A stretch of 64,000 nt of DNA. Origin: Nanobdellota archaeon (GTDB lineage Archaea; Nanobdellota; Nanobdellia; Pacearchaeales; GW2011-AR1). Positions 1 through 10,316 of this stretch are shown here, one piece after another. Position 1 is the first letter of the stretch. Every line of letters starts with the position of its first letter. The position numbers and the translations under genes are program-made. Where the stretch lies: NCBI GenBank assembly GCA_030648155.1, contig JAUSIK010000002.1, forward strand, positions 143,205-207,204, given 5' to 3'. Under the pieces are notes generated by a model, which was not told the DNA's origin, did not search any database, and worked only from the letters and a program-made list of their open reading frames with translations.

Positions 1-849
1 AGAATTAATTCCATATTCATCCCCATCTAAATTATGATAATTTCTTTTTGCATCGAGTTTAGTCACGTACAATCCAGAAGGCAACTGTGCGGATAAAACT
101 GCCTCTTTCATATTTTTATAAACTCCCCTCCAAGGCTCCCCTCTCCTATAAGCTAAATCTCTAAATACCTCAAAATCAGTATATGATAGCCAAACCTCTT
201 CAGTCTTCCAAACATTTCCATCAATTACTCCACCATAAGGAGCAAGCATTTTGTCCGAAGTAACTGCAATTTCTTCTAATCCCTTAGCTAAATTATTAAT
301 TCGGGTAGTATATCTTTTATCGCCCCATTGTTCTTCAGCAATCAGTAAAGCCTTGATTGCCCTTAAATCAGCATCACTAGCCATATTTGTTCCATCATCA
401 ACAGCGTTTTCCACATAGTTTAATCTCCACATCAGATATTTATGCTTGGGGTAAAGCATATGCTTCTCAATATAATCAAGTTCAAAATCAAACGCATGCT
501 TATTTCTATCTTTAGCATTCCATAATAAATAATAACTTACCGCCTCGCTGTTTGTATTATTTTCACCTTCTTGATTTCCTGTTATGGGGTAACTTAAATC
601 TAAGTGGCCATTTTCCTTCATTAATTTATTGTTAATAAAATATTTCAATGCCTCAAAATCAGGAATACTAATATTAGTATCATTAATGATAGCGAGAGAA
701 TTTTCTTCTTTTTCTAACGCGCTAGGTGGTAGTTTATTTAAAATTCCTAAATCAATTAAATAAAGTATTGCAAGTCCAATAATAATATAAGTTAAGACTA
801 AGCCAAATAAAAGGAATTTCTTCCAGGAAGGAATATACAATTCACTCAT
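1..849 (-). CDS. GH8-like (BcsZ-like endoglucanase superfamily) membrane-anchored protein, C-terminus beyond window
   Basis: Minus-strand ORF open to the window edge; start ATG 849-847 overlaps the stop of the upstream gene (ATGA overlap). N-terminal TM segment (WKKFLLFGLVLTYIIIGLAILYLI), then GH8-like NMASDADLRAIKALLIAEEQWGD. Confidence 0.6.
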   Translation of the reverse strand, partial: MSELYIPSWKKFLLFGLVLTYIIIGLAILYLIDLGILNKLPPSALEKEENSLAIINDTNISIPDFEALKYFINNKLMKENGHLDLSYPITGNQEGENNTNSEAVSYYLLWNAKDRNKHAFDFELDYIEKHMLYPKHKYLMWRLNYVENAVDDGTNMASDADLRAIKALLIAEEQWGDKRYTTRINNLAKGLEEIAVTSDKMLAPYGGVIDGNVWKTEEVWLSYTDFEVFRDLAYRRGEPWRGVYKNMKEAVLSAQLPSGLYVTKLDAKRNYHNLDGDEYGINS

Positions 850-3059
850 TTCATATCTCCCTTAGAAAATTCAAATCTAGTTTTTCTAAACTTAGGTTTA
901 AAAATAAATAACAAAACAAAGGCAATAAAACTTATAATGCTTACAATAGCCCCAATTATAATTACTTTGCTTATTCCATATCTTAAAACTATAGTATATT
1001 TTCCTTCTTTCTTTGGCTTTAGCAGCATGAATTCAGGCCCAATTTTTTCTATTTCTATTTCCTCACCATTAATTTTAGCTTTAAAATCACTATCATAAGT
1101 CATCTTTACAACAACTTCGCTATTAACCTTAGCATTTTCTAAATTAATATTATATTCATCAGGATTTATCATTTCAAACTTTACATCTGCCTCATTAGAC
1201 TGCTCTAAAATTTTAATGTATTCTTCTAAATATCTTCTTTCGTCATGATCTAGACTGACAAATTCTTCTCTTTCACTATTGCAGTATTTCTCCTTGAAAA
1301 TAATTCTGCATCCTGGTTCTAAAAGTTTCAATTTAGCAGTAGAACTTGCATCAACAACTTCAGCCATAGAATGATCTTCCAAAGGAATAGTAAAGTAACC
1401 GTATCTCTCCCCCTTTGTGTGATTAAATTCCAATTCATCTAGTTTTTTCATCATAATTTTATCAGGATCACCTTCTTCTGTATTAATGTATAATCTTGCC
1501 ACATTTGCTGCCTTTAGATAAAGAATCGTCGTTTCTTTTTCATGGAATCCAGAGGATACAGAAAATAGTTCATCGCTGTAACTGTTGGTTATTCCCTGTT
1601 CATAATATCCATAAACTTGCGGTATTTCTTGAAAAGAACTTCTTACTGCAAGACTTTGATCAGTGTAAGGGAAACTTATTCTGCCATCAAATTCATCATA
1701 AATAAATTCAGGTTGTCCTGAAATATCTTCAGTTGTCTGCCAATGTGCCTGGACATCATAAATTACTATACTGGAAGCTAAAACAAAAATAATTAGTACA
1801 GAATAATAAAATATCTTTTCATTCTTTTCATTCATAACATTTGATAAAGAAGCTATTAAAACACATGCAGCAATTATAAATTCTGGAATAATCCTATGAT
1901 ATTGTATCGATCTAAAGAAATTCATTGGAAATATATTATACCTTTCCATATAATAAAATAAAACCATTACAGTAACTATTAAGATAAATCCTGCAACTAC
2001 TTCATTTTTAATTAGTCTCTTATTCTTATTTTTTAGGTCATATATACCAAATACAATAACTAAAAATAAAGCCACCATAATAACTAAGCCAGGGCCTTTT
2101 AGGTTGCCTGCATCAAATAAAAAATCAGTTAAAGTTATAATATTATATGGAATATGATAAAAAGGGATATAACTAACACCCATATGTGCTCCAGAACTTT
2201 TTTGAATGTAACTCAATTGGGGAAAAAATTGAACTGCACTTATGAGTAAACTGCAAAAGACAACTGCAAAATACTTTGCTATATAATGGCCATATTGAGA
2301 TACTCTGCTTTCTTTTCCATGTCTTATAGCCACAGAGAATAAATATAATCCATAGCTCATAGCTAAAGAAAAGAATATTAAAGGGTGGCATAAATAACTT
2401 ATTGCTAAAACTAACATAATTGAAAATCTAAAAGGCTTTAAAGGGTCTTTGAGGAATACTAATAACCCAAGTGGATAAAGAAAAATAAATACTACGCTTA
2501 TCGGTTCCCAGCCATAACTTCTTAATGTAATAAAAGTATTAGCTAGTAAAAATATAGAGCAAAATGCTGAGACAAATATTTTTTTAGACACTTTATAACA
2601 AAGTAAAAATGTAAGCAAGACAGCAATTAAATGCCCGAACATTACTAAAAACAAGCCTGCTTTAGCAGCATTAAAACCTGTAAGGAACATTACTAAGATA
2701 TTCATTATATAAAATCCCGATTGATAATATTTTATTAAAGGCATTCCTAGATACCAGTAAGGATTCCAATTAAAATGAGGGAAATTATTTAGGATATATT
2801 CTGTTTTCCATATATGCGTTTCAAAATCCCAAGCCCCGTAAGTTCTTAAATTTCCTTCATTCGTTCTCCAATCAGGATTATCATAAGTTGGAGAAATCCA
2901 TGAGTCTCCTAATAATAGCTTATAATTTAGAATAAACCATACAAAAACAATAAATATTATTGCTAATATTAGAGAAATATATTTAATGATACTCCATTTT
3001 TTTTCTCTTGCAGGTTTATTGTAGTTATTATTCATATTATTTTTTTTGATCCAAGACAA
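846..3059 (-). CDS. Large multi-TM membrane protein (PTPS-related / YfhO-like)
   Basis: 737 aa, about 12 hydrophobic segments, N-terminal WNPYWYLGMPLIKYYQSGFY motif typical of this class; within EPS operon. Confidence 0.6.
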   Translation of the reverse strand: MSWIKKNNMNNNYNKPAREKKWSIIKYISLILAIIFIVFVWFILNYKLLLGDSWISPTYDNPDWRTNEGNLRTYGAWDFETHIWKTEYILNNFPHFNWNPYWYLGMPLIKYYQSGFYIMNILVMFLTGFNAAKAGLFLVMFGHLIAVLLTFLLCYKVSKKIFVSAFCSIFLLANTFITLRSYGWEPISVVFIFLYPLGLLVFLKDPLKPFRFSIMLVLAISYLCHPLIFFSLAMSYGLYLFSVAIRHGKESRVSQYGHYIAKYFAVVFCSLLISAVQFFPQLSYIQKSSGAHMGVSYIPFYHIPYNIITLTDFLFDAGNLKGPGLVIMVALFLVIVFGIYDLKNKNKRLIKNEVVAGFILIVTVMVLFYYMERYNIFPMNFFRSIQYHRIIPEFIIAACVLIASLSNVMNEKNEKIFYYSVLIIFVLASSIVIYDVQAHWQTTEDISGQPEFIYDEFDGRISFPYTDQSLAVRSSFQEIPQVYGYYEQGITNSYSDELFSVSSGFHEKETTILYLKAANVARLYINTEEGDPDKIMMKKLDELEFNHTKGERYGYFTIPLEDHSMAEVVDASSTAKLKLLEPGCRIIFKEKYCNSEREEFVSLDHDERRYLEEYIKILEQSNEADVKFEMINPDEYNINLENAKVNSEVVVKMTYDSDFKAKINGEEIEIEKIGPEFMLLKPKKEGKYTIVLRYGISKVIIIGAIVSIISFIAFVLLFIFKPKFRKTRFEFSKGDMK

Positions 3060-4620
3060 ATAAAATTGAACTAGTAAGTATAAGGCTATAAAATAAAAGC
3101 CATAGGGATAAAGGCAATGAACTTCTTAATTGTACAATATCACTTGCTAAAAGGCTATTATACAAAGAATAAATGCTTAAAATAAAACAAATTCCGGCTA
3201 AGACCAAGTTCCATTTAATATGTGCTAAACCAGAATTAGTTGCTGTTTTTTGAGTTCTAACAAATCCTATATACCTCTTTAATACTATGGCATTTAAAGC
3301 AGCTTTAGCGTATATAAACATGCTATTTGTAATTAAACTGTATTGAAGCATAGAGTCGCTTATTTTAACGTGTTCACCAGCTGCCCTTCCCTTCAGAGAA
3401 GCATAAATCATGCTAATTCCAAGAACAACATGGAAAAATAATAGAAAAAGGAGGACACTAGGAAGCCATGTATGGTGTGTTCCCAGACCAAATAAAAGAG
3501 ATAGTATCGGGACCATTATATAAAGAAGTGTTACAATTCCAATAAGCCACCATCCTATGGTAAAAAACATGTGCATTTGATATCGCATAGGAAAATTCCC
3601 TCCAAATATCTTAAAAAAAGACTGTCTAAGTATGGCAAGGTTGCCATTAGCCCATCTGTATTGCTGTGATGCATATGCTTTAAGATCAGGAGGAGTATAA
3701 CCTTCAACTAATATCATAGGCACATATGCCCCTTTATATCCTCGAGAGTTCATTCTTATACCTAATTCAATATCTTCCGTAGAAGTATAATAAGAAAACC
3801 CCCCTATCTCCCTGAATAAGCTGTTTCTTACAACCACGTTAGTCCCGCAAAAAGGAATAGCGCCGTCATTTGCCTTGCTTACACATTGTGCCCTATAAAA
3901 GATATTAGTGCCTAATTTAGCAGCCCTCTGTAAAGGAGTGGTATCATTTATGAAATGTTGAGGGGTTTGAACAAAACCAACCTCCATATCATTAAATAAA
4001 TGCATTGTTTCCTCTAAAAATTGCGCTTTAGGTGCTTGATCAGAATCAAAAATTACAAAATAATCCTCTTTAATATAATTTTTAATAGCATTGTTGATGT
4101 TGCCAGCTTTATATCCTATTCTATCTGTTCTTCTAATTAGACCTGTATCGTATTTTTTAGATAATTCGTCCATATTTTTTTTATCCTTCTCATCAGTAGA
4201 ATCATCTAAAACGTAAATTTTAATTTTACCATTCCAGCGCAAATCTTTAACTGCCTTTAACGTTCTTTCAACAATATATCTCGGTTCATTATAAACTGGA
4301 AGCAATATAGCAACATCTTTATTTCCTTTTAAATAAGATTTAGCAGGAGGAACATATTTATCGCTCAATAAATTATAAACAAAATACAATGCAAACAAAA
4401 AAGAAAAAATTTCAGCAGGCAATATTAAAATTGTTAAAGGAAACCTTTTAAAAGAATTTATAGGAAACTGCCTTGGAGTTGTGAAGTGAATAATAGTATT
4501 AGATAAATAATAAAATATCAGAGATAAAGTTACCAGGCCAAAAAGTATATAAAAAAGTCTAGTTCCTCTAGACGGAGAGTTTATTATCATGGAAATTTTT
4601 CCCCCTCTTTTTACCGCCAT
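3037..4620 (-). CDS. BcsA-like processive glycosyltransferase family 2
   Basis: FDSDQAP, FCGTN, TED and QQYRW motifs with flanking TM helices; D,D,D,QxxRW signature of cellulose/hyaluronan synthase-type GT2; no PilZ domain seen. Confidence 0.85.
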   Translation of the reverse strand: MAVKRGGKISMIINSPSRGTRLFYILFGLVTLSLIFYYLSNTIIHFTTPRQFPINSFKRFPLTILILPAEIFSFLFALYFVYNLLSDKYVPPAKSYLKGNKDVAILLPVYNEPRYIVERTLKAVKDLRWNGKIKIYVLDDSTDEKDKKNMDELSKKYDTGLIRRTDRIGYKAGNINNAIKNYIKEDYFVIFDSDQAPKAQFLEETMHLFNDMEVGFVQTPQHFINDTTPLQRAAKLGTNIFYRAQCVSKANDGAIPFCGTNVVVRNSLFREIGGFSYYTSTEDIELGIRMNSRGYKGAYVPMILVEGYTPPDLKAYASQQYRWANGNLAILRQSFFKIFGGNFPMRYQMHMFFTIGWWLIGIVTLLYIMVPILSLLFGLGTHHTWLPSVLLFLLFFHVVLGISMIYASLKGRAAGEHVKISDSMLQYSLITNSMFIYAKAALNAIVLKRYIGFVRTQKTATNSGLAHIKWNLVLAGICFILSIYSLYNSLLASDIVQLRSSLPLSLWLLFYSLILTSSILFVLDQKK

Positions 4621-7600
4621 TTATCTTTGAATAAACAAATATCCATAATACAATAAATCCTAGAACAAAAAAACCAGCTATTACAGGAGCAAATGGTTTT
4701 CTCAGTTCATCATTAACTTTTTGCAAGACAGAAAATCCCGTAATGGAATTTGCCCCACTACTTAATTTTCCTGGTATGGCTGATGTAGCATATACGCTTC
4801 TATCTTCTAGAATGTAGGTTTTTTCCTCTAAACCATTAGATAAAGTTACATTTCTTACATAATAAGTAGTATCTGGTTGATCAGCCTTAAATACACCCTC
4901 CCAAGTGCCATATTTACTTATTCCAGAAACCATATTTAAAGGAAGAATAAAACTTATTTCTTCATTCTTTCCAACCTTTACACCTATTTCAGCATTAATT
5001 TTATTTATTCCCGTTTTATCTCTTGCATCAAGTCTTAAAGTAACATCACTTACTTCTTCAACTACGCTTTTATCCAGAACACTGTAAACTATCATTAAAA
5101 TTTCACTATCGCCTAAATTCCCTGAAACAACGTAAAAAGATCTTTGACTAATATTAAACTCATAAGGAGCTAAAGCATATCCAAAAATCTTAACTTTTTC
5201 AATATTATATAAGCCCACTACTGGGAAATTAGAGTTTAATTGCCAAGTGCCATAACTCTTTGACCCGCTTACTAAATTTAATGGGAGAGTTGTTTGTTCA
5301 CCCGAAGGGGTCTTTATAACTAGTTCTATCCTATCAATATTTCTATTACTTTTAGCATCTAAATTAATTATCTGTGTTTCGTTTTCCCCTATAACATTTT
5401 TTTCAACAACTAAATAAATTAACTCAGTTTTTTCAGGCCCACTATTACTACTAGAACTCCCAGAATTACTTCCGCCGGAATTTCCACCATTAGAACCTCC
5501 ATTACTTTGACCAGAATTAGTATTTTCATTAGAAGAAGGCAGCTGTAGAGTTTTAATAAAATTTATATTATCCTCGCCAGAAAAAGTATAATCAAATTTA
5601 GTGCCTCCGCTTTTAAGTCCAGATAGTTTTATAAGAGTATTATTTCCTTCGATAAAATCTTCTTTATTTATAAAGACGAGCCAGTCATTGCCTGTTTTAT
5701 TTAAAACAAATTCCTTAATACCTAAAGAATTTTCTATCTTTACACTTAAATTAGTTAAATTATTATCAATTATTATATTAAGTGAACTGCCATCAGTTCC
5801 AGATGCTGGTGAAAATTTAGCTTCAATAAAATTACGAACATTGAGTCTCCATTCGTGAACTTCAAATCCACTTTCTGCGCTAATCAATACAATTTTTTCT
5901 TCATCAGTAAATTTTATTCCTGGACTAAAATCAAAAGTGTGTTCTGTTTTAGATATAGAAGTATTAATAGTATTTCCATCTATTTTCCATGTAACGTCTC
6001 CTTTTTGTTTTAAATTTACTTTAAATGTAGCCTTTTCTTTCTCCAGCATTTCATATTTATAATTGGAGTTATTAACTTCCTTTAAACTAATTTTAGATGA
6101 TTCAATATTAGACTTATTATCCTTATTACTTTCATTATTAGAAGATATTTTTTCCAAAGTAATATTAAGATTATAATTTTGGCCAATATCTAATTGAACA
6201 CTAAGGTTTTTCTTCTTGTATCCATCTTTCCATGCCTCAACTTCGTATTTACCGGCATCTAGGCTAATGTTTATCGGAGAAATACCATATTCCTTGTTAT
6301 TTATTTTAACATTTGCTATCGGATTAGTAATTATATTCAAAAGTGGCTGTTTAATAGTTGTTCCATTATTGGTCAAGTTATCAAATTTAGGCCCATTATG
6401 TTCTTCTTTAGAATTATAAGTGCTGTCTAAATAAGAAAATAGTTCAACAGCTGTAGAAACAATTTCATTTGTAGTTTCTGTAAATTCATAAGTATCTATA
6501 TTATCATCATAATTAAAAATAACATCATTATCTTCAGCTATATCAAAAGCCCCATTTATCCATCCGTCTATATGTTTTTTTCCATTAAGGAAGGTTTTTT
6601 CTTCGCCAAATCCATCTATTTTTTCCTCCCCATTATACCCATTGCCTAATGCTCCAAATTCTTTTCCAAGGATATTTGAGAAACCATCTAAATAAATATA
6701 ATCTTTCCCATCATAAAATTGTAAATTAGTTCCTCTTGCACCTATTAATTTACCATTACTTTTAGTATAATGCCCGCTATCAAATAAATATCTGGAATGG
6801 AACTCTTTAGGATAGTCGCCTATTCCAAAAATAAAGCTAATAGATTCTATATTGGAATCTACAGCGACTCCTTTTTGGATGCCATTCATGCCAGTTATCC
6901 AGGCAAGTTGGTTTGTTGCTACCTTAGAAATAAATTCCTCACTATTATTAGCTAATTCATCTGTCTTAGAAGCTATTAATCCTTCTAATAATATATATCT
7001 GCTATTTTGAAATTTTATATTAGGATCAAGTTGATAAACCCTTTCTCCATTTTTAGACATAGATAAAGGCCCCTTGTCCTTGTAATCTCCAAATATTTTA
7101 TTTCTGAAAAATTCTTCTGCATTCTTGGAATTTATTTTATATTCTTTCTTTAATAAATTTTCAATTTCATATTTGTGTTCAATGTATTCCTCCCAATAAA
7201 ACTCGTTTCCATGAGTAACATCAGAAACGAAATTTTTACTTACAATATCCCTCAAACCATATGCCTCTTCTAAATAAGTTTTCTCATTAGTATAATCATA
7301 CATTAAAAAAGCGCTAGTTCCAAAATAGGCGGCATTTTCAGAGTCAGCTTTATAATCATATTCTTTTTTAACAAATTCATATGTACTTTTGGAATTCAAA
7401 AATAAATCTTTTGCTTCGGAATGAGAATAATCATCTACAGCAGGAATAGCCATCAAAAAGCCAGTTAAAGCTTGAATAGTGTAGTCGCTTTTACTTTCTT
7501 TGTAGAATATCAAACACGGATTAAAATTATCATTAAACTCTTCTCTTTTTAGGTCAATATCTACATAACAGCCAAATTCATACCCCCACCCTTTTGATAC

Positions 7601-8941
7601 GGCAAAGCCATTATGAGTATTTTTTACAACTCCAGTTTTATCCTGATAAGTTAAATTAAGGCATGGTTCATTAAATTGGCATTTATAATAAATGGCAGCA
7701 TTATCTATGCATTGTTGCCACTTGGGATTATCTTTTTCACTTCCGCACAAAGAAACTAGGGGGATTGTAGCTATAGATTGTTTATTCCCAGGAGAATATA
7801 TTTTGAGTTCTTTTAAAGCGGTTTCTCCAGGGATAAAAGCATTTATTGGCTGCACATGAGTATTTATTCTAAAACCGATTCCATCAGTCTTTTCTTCAAT
7901 TTCAACACCCTGCAAACCTTCTAAAAATTCCACATAATCTCGTATATGAAACTGAATATCGCTTCCAGCAAATAAACTAGGATTATGCCGGTAAGAATTT
8001 CCAAGTCTTATTAAGCTGTGTGCAGCTTGTGACGATTCCATAATAAAACTTCCATCAGCCATTATAGTAAATTTTGGATCATGTTTTTCATGCATATCGG
8101 CATGATAAGGGGAATTCTGTTGTTTTTGCGCACTAAAGAAATCTAGTAATATAGGCAAGTTATCAGAGAAAATTGTCTTACTTATCTTAAATTTCTTAGA
8201 AACGTTTCCATCCTGCGTCTTTATATAATATTCTCCTTCTTCCTTAAAATCACTAAAATCACCTACCTTACAAGGCAAATTTCCTTGGCAATTTACCTCA
8301 TTATTATCGAAATCAAGCGCTTTCTGTAAATTATATCTAGCCTTTGTAGTTCCACTAACATCTAAAATCTCAAAATAACTAGCTTTTGCATCTAAATAAA
8401 CAATTACTTGTTTAGGCTGGTCAGGATGATACCCCATCTGGGAAACGGCAACAAGCGCAGCAAATGCCGTCCCAGACAGGAAAATAACTAAAAAGATAAA
8501 ATATGAAAATATGAAAATAACTTTTCTTATATTTTTTTCTTTCCATGTATACTTGCTGTTTAAGAAAAAGTTAGCGAAGAACATAACTAAAATAGCTATA
8601 AAATTCCATATTAATAAATATCTCATCCCGAAAGTAGAAGTTAAAAACCATAAAACAAAAACAGTCCCAATGATCGTAGTCATGCTAATAAGCTGAAATT
8701 TAGCAAATTTATTCATCACAGCTTTACGATTATTTTTATCCTTAAAAGTAAATAAATTATTTCCTAAAAAATTAGATACTATGGCTGTTTCTGTAGCAAA
8801 AATAGAAGCAACTAAATAATACACACCCATGTAGGTAGTTAAAAGATGGAGTATTCCGCTATTAATAACAGTCCCCACTATCCCAACTAATCCAAACAAT
8901 AAGAATTTTCTAAATTTTTCTGTCTTGTATATGTTGCGCAT
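4568..8941 (-). CDS. GtrA + GH9-like (CelD_N Ig + alpha/alpha barrel) + PEGA + Ig-like fusion, C-terminal TM anchor
   Basis: N-term FGLVGIVGTVINSGILHLLTT (GtrA); QMGYHPDQPKQVIVYLD (CelD_N-like); GH9-like tail NQLAWITGMNG...FGIGDYPKEFHSRYL and TETTNEIVSTAVELFSYL; PEGA NPIANVKINNKEYGISPINISLDAGKYEVEAWKDGYK; Gly/Ser linker; C-term TM. Confidence 0.75.
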   Translation of the reverse strand: MRNIYKTEKFRKFLLFGLVGIVGTVINSGILHLLTTYMGVYYLVASIFATETAIVSNFLGNNLFTFKDKNNRKAVMNKFAKFQLISMTTIIGTVFVLWFLTSTFGMRYLLIWNFIAILVMFFANFFLNSKYTWKEKNIRKVIFIFSYFIFLVIFLSGTAFAALVAVSQMGYHPDQPKQVIVYLDAKASYFEILDVSGTTKARYNLQKALDFDNNEVNCQGNLPCKVGDFSDFKEEGEYYIKTQDGNVSKKFKISKTIFSDNLPILLDFFSAQKQQNSPYHADMHEKHDPKFTIMADGSFIMESSQAAHSLIRLGNSYRHNPSLFAGSDIQFHIRDYVEFLEGLQGVEIEEKTDGIGFRINTHVQPINAFIPGETALKELKIYSPGNKQSIATIPLVSLCGSEKDNPKWQQCIDNAAIYYKCQFNEPCLNLTYQDKTGVVKNTHNGFAVSKGWGYEFGCYVDIDLKREEFNDNFNPCLIFYKESKSDYTIQALTGFLMAIPAVDDYSHSEAKDLFLNSKSTYEFVKKEYDYKADSENAAYFGTSAFLMYDYTNEKTYLEEAYGLRDIVSKNFVSDVTHGNEFYWEEYIEHKYEIENLLKKEYKINSKNAEEFFRNKIFGDYKDKGPLSMSKNGERVYQLDPNIKFQNSRYILLEGLIASKTDELANNSEEFISKVATNQLAWITGMNGIQKGVAVDSNIESISFIFGIGDYPKEFHSRYLFDSGHYTKSNGKLIGARGTNLQFYDGKDYIYLDGFSNILGKEFGALGNGYNGEEKIDGFGEEKTFLNGKKHIDGWINGAFDIAEDNDVIFNYDDNIDTYEFTETTNEIVSTAVELFSYLDSTYNSKEEHNGPKFDNLTNNGTTIKQPLLNIITNPIANVKINNKEYGISPINISLDAGKYEVEAWKDGYKKKNLSVQLDIGQNYNLNITLEKISSNNESNKDNKSNIESSKISLKEVNNSNYKYEMLEKEKATFKVNLKQKGDVTWKIDGNTINTSISKTEHTFDFSPGIKFTDEEKIVLISAESGFEVHEWRLNVRNFIEAKFSPASGTDGSSLNIIIDNNLTNLSVKIENSLGIKEFVLNKTGNDWLVFINKEDFIEGNNTLIKLSGLKSGGTKFDYTFSGEDNINFIKTLQLPSSNENTNSGQSNGGSNGGNSGGSNSGSSSSNSGPEKTELIYLVVEKNVIGENETQIINLDAKSNRNIDRIELVIKTPSGEQTTLPLNLVSGSKSYGTWQLNSNFPVVGLYNIEKVKIFGYALAPYEFNISQRSFYVVSGNLGDSEILMIVYSVLDKSVVEEVSDVTLRLDARDKTGINKINAEIGVKVGKNEEISFILPLNMVSGISKYGTWEGVFKADQPDTTYYVRNVTLSNGLEEKTYILEDRSVYATSAIPGKLSSGANSITGFSVLQKVNDELRKPFAPVIAGFFVLGFIVLWIFVYSKINGGKKRGKNFHDNKLSV

Positions 8942-8958
8942 TGTTTAATTTCTTATTT

Positions 8959-9017
8959 CCTTTAACTTGGTGTAATACTCCACAGGCTCTGCCTCGACTA
9001 TCGTCCCCAGTTGAAGG
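8959..9017 (-). promoter_or_regulatory. Candidate structured leader / cis-regulatory RNA upstream of GtrA-GH9 gene
   Basis: Near-complementary arms 8959-8970 (cctttaacttgg) and 9007-9017 (ccagttgaagg) enclose small hairpins GAC-GATA-GTC and AGGC-AGA-GCCT; ends 18 nt before the start codon. Confidence 0.35.
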
Positions 9018-9042
9018 TTTAAAAATAACCTGACACTTTAGG

Positions 9043-9927
9043 TCAGTTGTGATTTTTATTTTTTGAATATCCAAGCAATAAAGAAATTCTTCCAAGAAGT
9101 CTCTTAGATCTAACTTTAAAAATTGCAGTCCACCCTTCCATCATATCATTTAATCTCATCTTGCTAACACCATCCTTTCTTTGTTCAAATGAGATAGGAA
9201 TTTCTTTTACGCTGAATTCATAATGAAGCACTTCTTCTAATAGAACAACTTGAAAGGCATATCCCCTTACATTCAAAGAGTCTAAATCTACTTTATCAAA
9301 TACTTCTCTTTTAATGGCTCGAAAACCTCCAGAGCAATCTTTTACCCCATATAATCCAAGACCGACTTTAGATATAGTCCCTGCCAGATAACTTATAACT
9401 TTTCTATGCCATCCCCAATTTTGGGGAACCTGTCCACCATCAACATATCTAGATCCTATAACAAAATCATATCCATTATTTATTTCATCAATCATTCTAA
9501 AAATATCTTTAGGATCATGAGAATGATCAGCATCCATTTCAAATATAACATCTGGGTTAAGGGTTTCAATAGCATGTTTCATTCCAGCTATATACGCCTT
9601 TCCCAGGCCCTCTTTATTTTTTCTTAATAATAAATGCACTCTGTCATTTTTAGTGCTGTATCTTTTTACTACTTCATAAGTCTTATCAGGAGATTTATCA
9701 TCAACTACTAATACGTCCAGTCTTAAATCTTTATTTTCACTTCTATAATATCCTTCATGGAAAAATATTTCATCAATAAGAGAAACAATATTTTTTGCCT
9801 CATTATAGGTTGGAATAACTATGCAGGCTTTTAATATTTTTTTCTTAGATATTTGCTCCTCTTTAGAGTTATCTAAGAATATCTGCTCTTGGTTCGCCTC
9901 TTGATTAATTAATTGTGTTGATGCCAT
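9043..9927 (-). CDS. Dolichol-phosphate mannosyltransferase-like GT2
   Basis: ACIVIPTYNEAKNIVSLI, DVLVVDDKSPDKT, EMDADHSHDP, FVIGSRYVDGG motifs. Confidence 0.9.
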   Translation of the reverse strand: MASTQLINQEANQEQIFLDNSKEEQISKKKILKACIVIPTYNEAKNIVSLIDEIFFHEGYYRSENKDLRLDVLVVDDKSPDKTYEVVKRYSTKNDRVHLLLRKNKEGLGKAYIAGMKHAIETLNPDVIFEMDADHSHDPKDIFRMIDEINNGYDFVIGSRYVDGGQVPQNWGWHRKVISYLAGTISKVGLGLYGVKDCSGGFRAIKREVFDKVDLDSLNVRGYAFQVVLLEEVLHYEFSVKEIPISFEQRKDGVSKMRLNDMMEGWTAIFKVRSKRLLGRISLLLGYSKNKNHN

Positions 9928-10316
9928 CTTATTTCTTTAATAAAACATTTTTATATATAACTCCATGTAGTTGAAAAAATACACCCCGTGTTTTTTCCAG
10001 ACTAATTTTTGTAGCTATACTTTTTTACTATTTTTTCATTCATCTTTTTATGCTTCATTCCATTACATCCCTCTATGGTAAGTATATAGGCTAGCGCTGT
10101 ATCAAAGAATAATTGTTGTATGAAAAGATACTTCTAGCCATAAAAATTGTTATTGAGATATTTAATGAAGGATATTCCTACTAGCTTTTGTTAAAAGGTT
10201 ATTAGTCAATATTTAGATAAACATGAAATTTTAGTAAATATTCTCGATATATTAAAATTCAGAAATGTTTAATTAATACTGCCAGACTATATATAGAAAG
10301 TTTAACTAAGCTAAAT

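Noticed and set aside
8959-9017. Known c-di-GMP-I, fluoride or guanidine riboswitch
   Set aside because: Conserved cores of those classes were not recognisable; kept only as an unclassified candidate
8910-9095. 61-aa minus ORF spanning the GT2/GtrA intergenic region
   Set aside because: Out of frame with both neighbours and covers the structured element; no protein-like conservation signal visible
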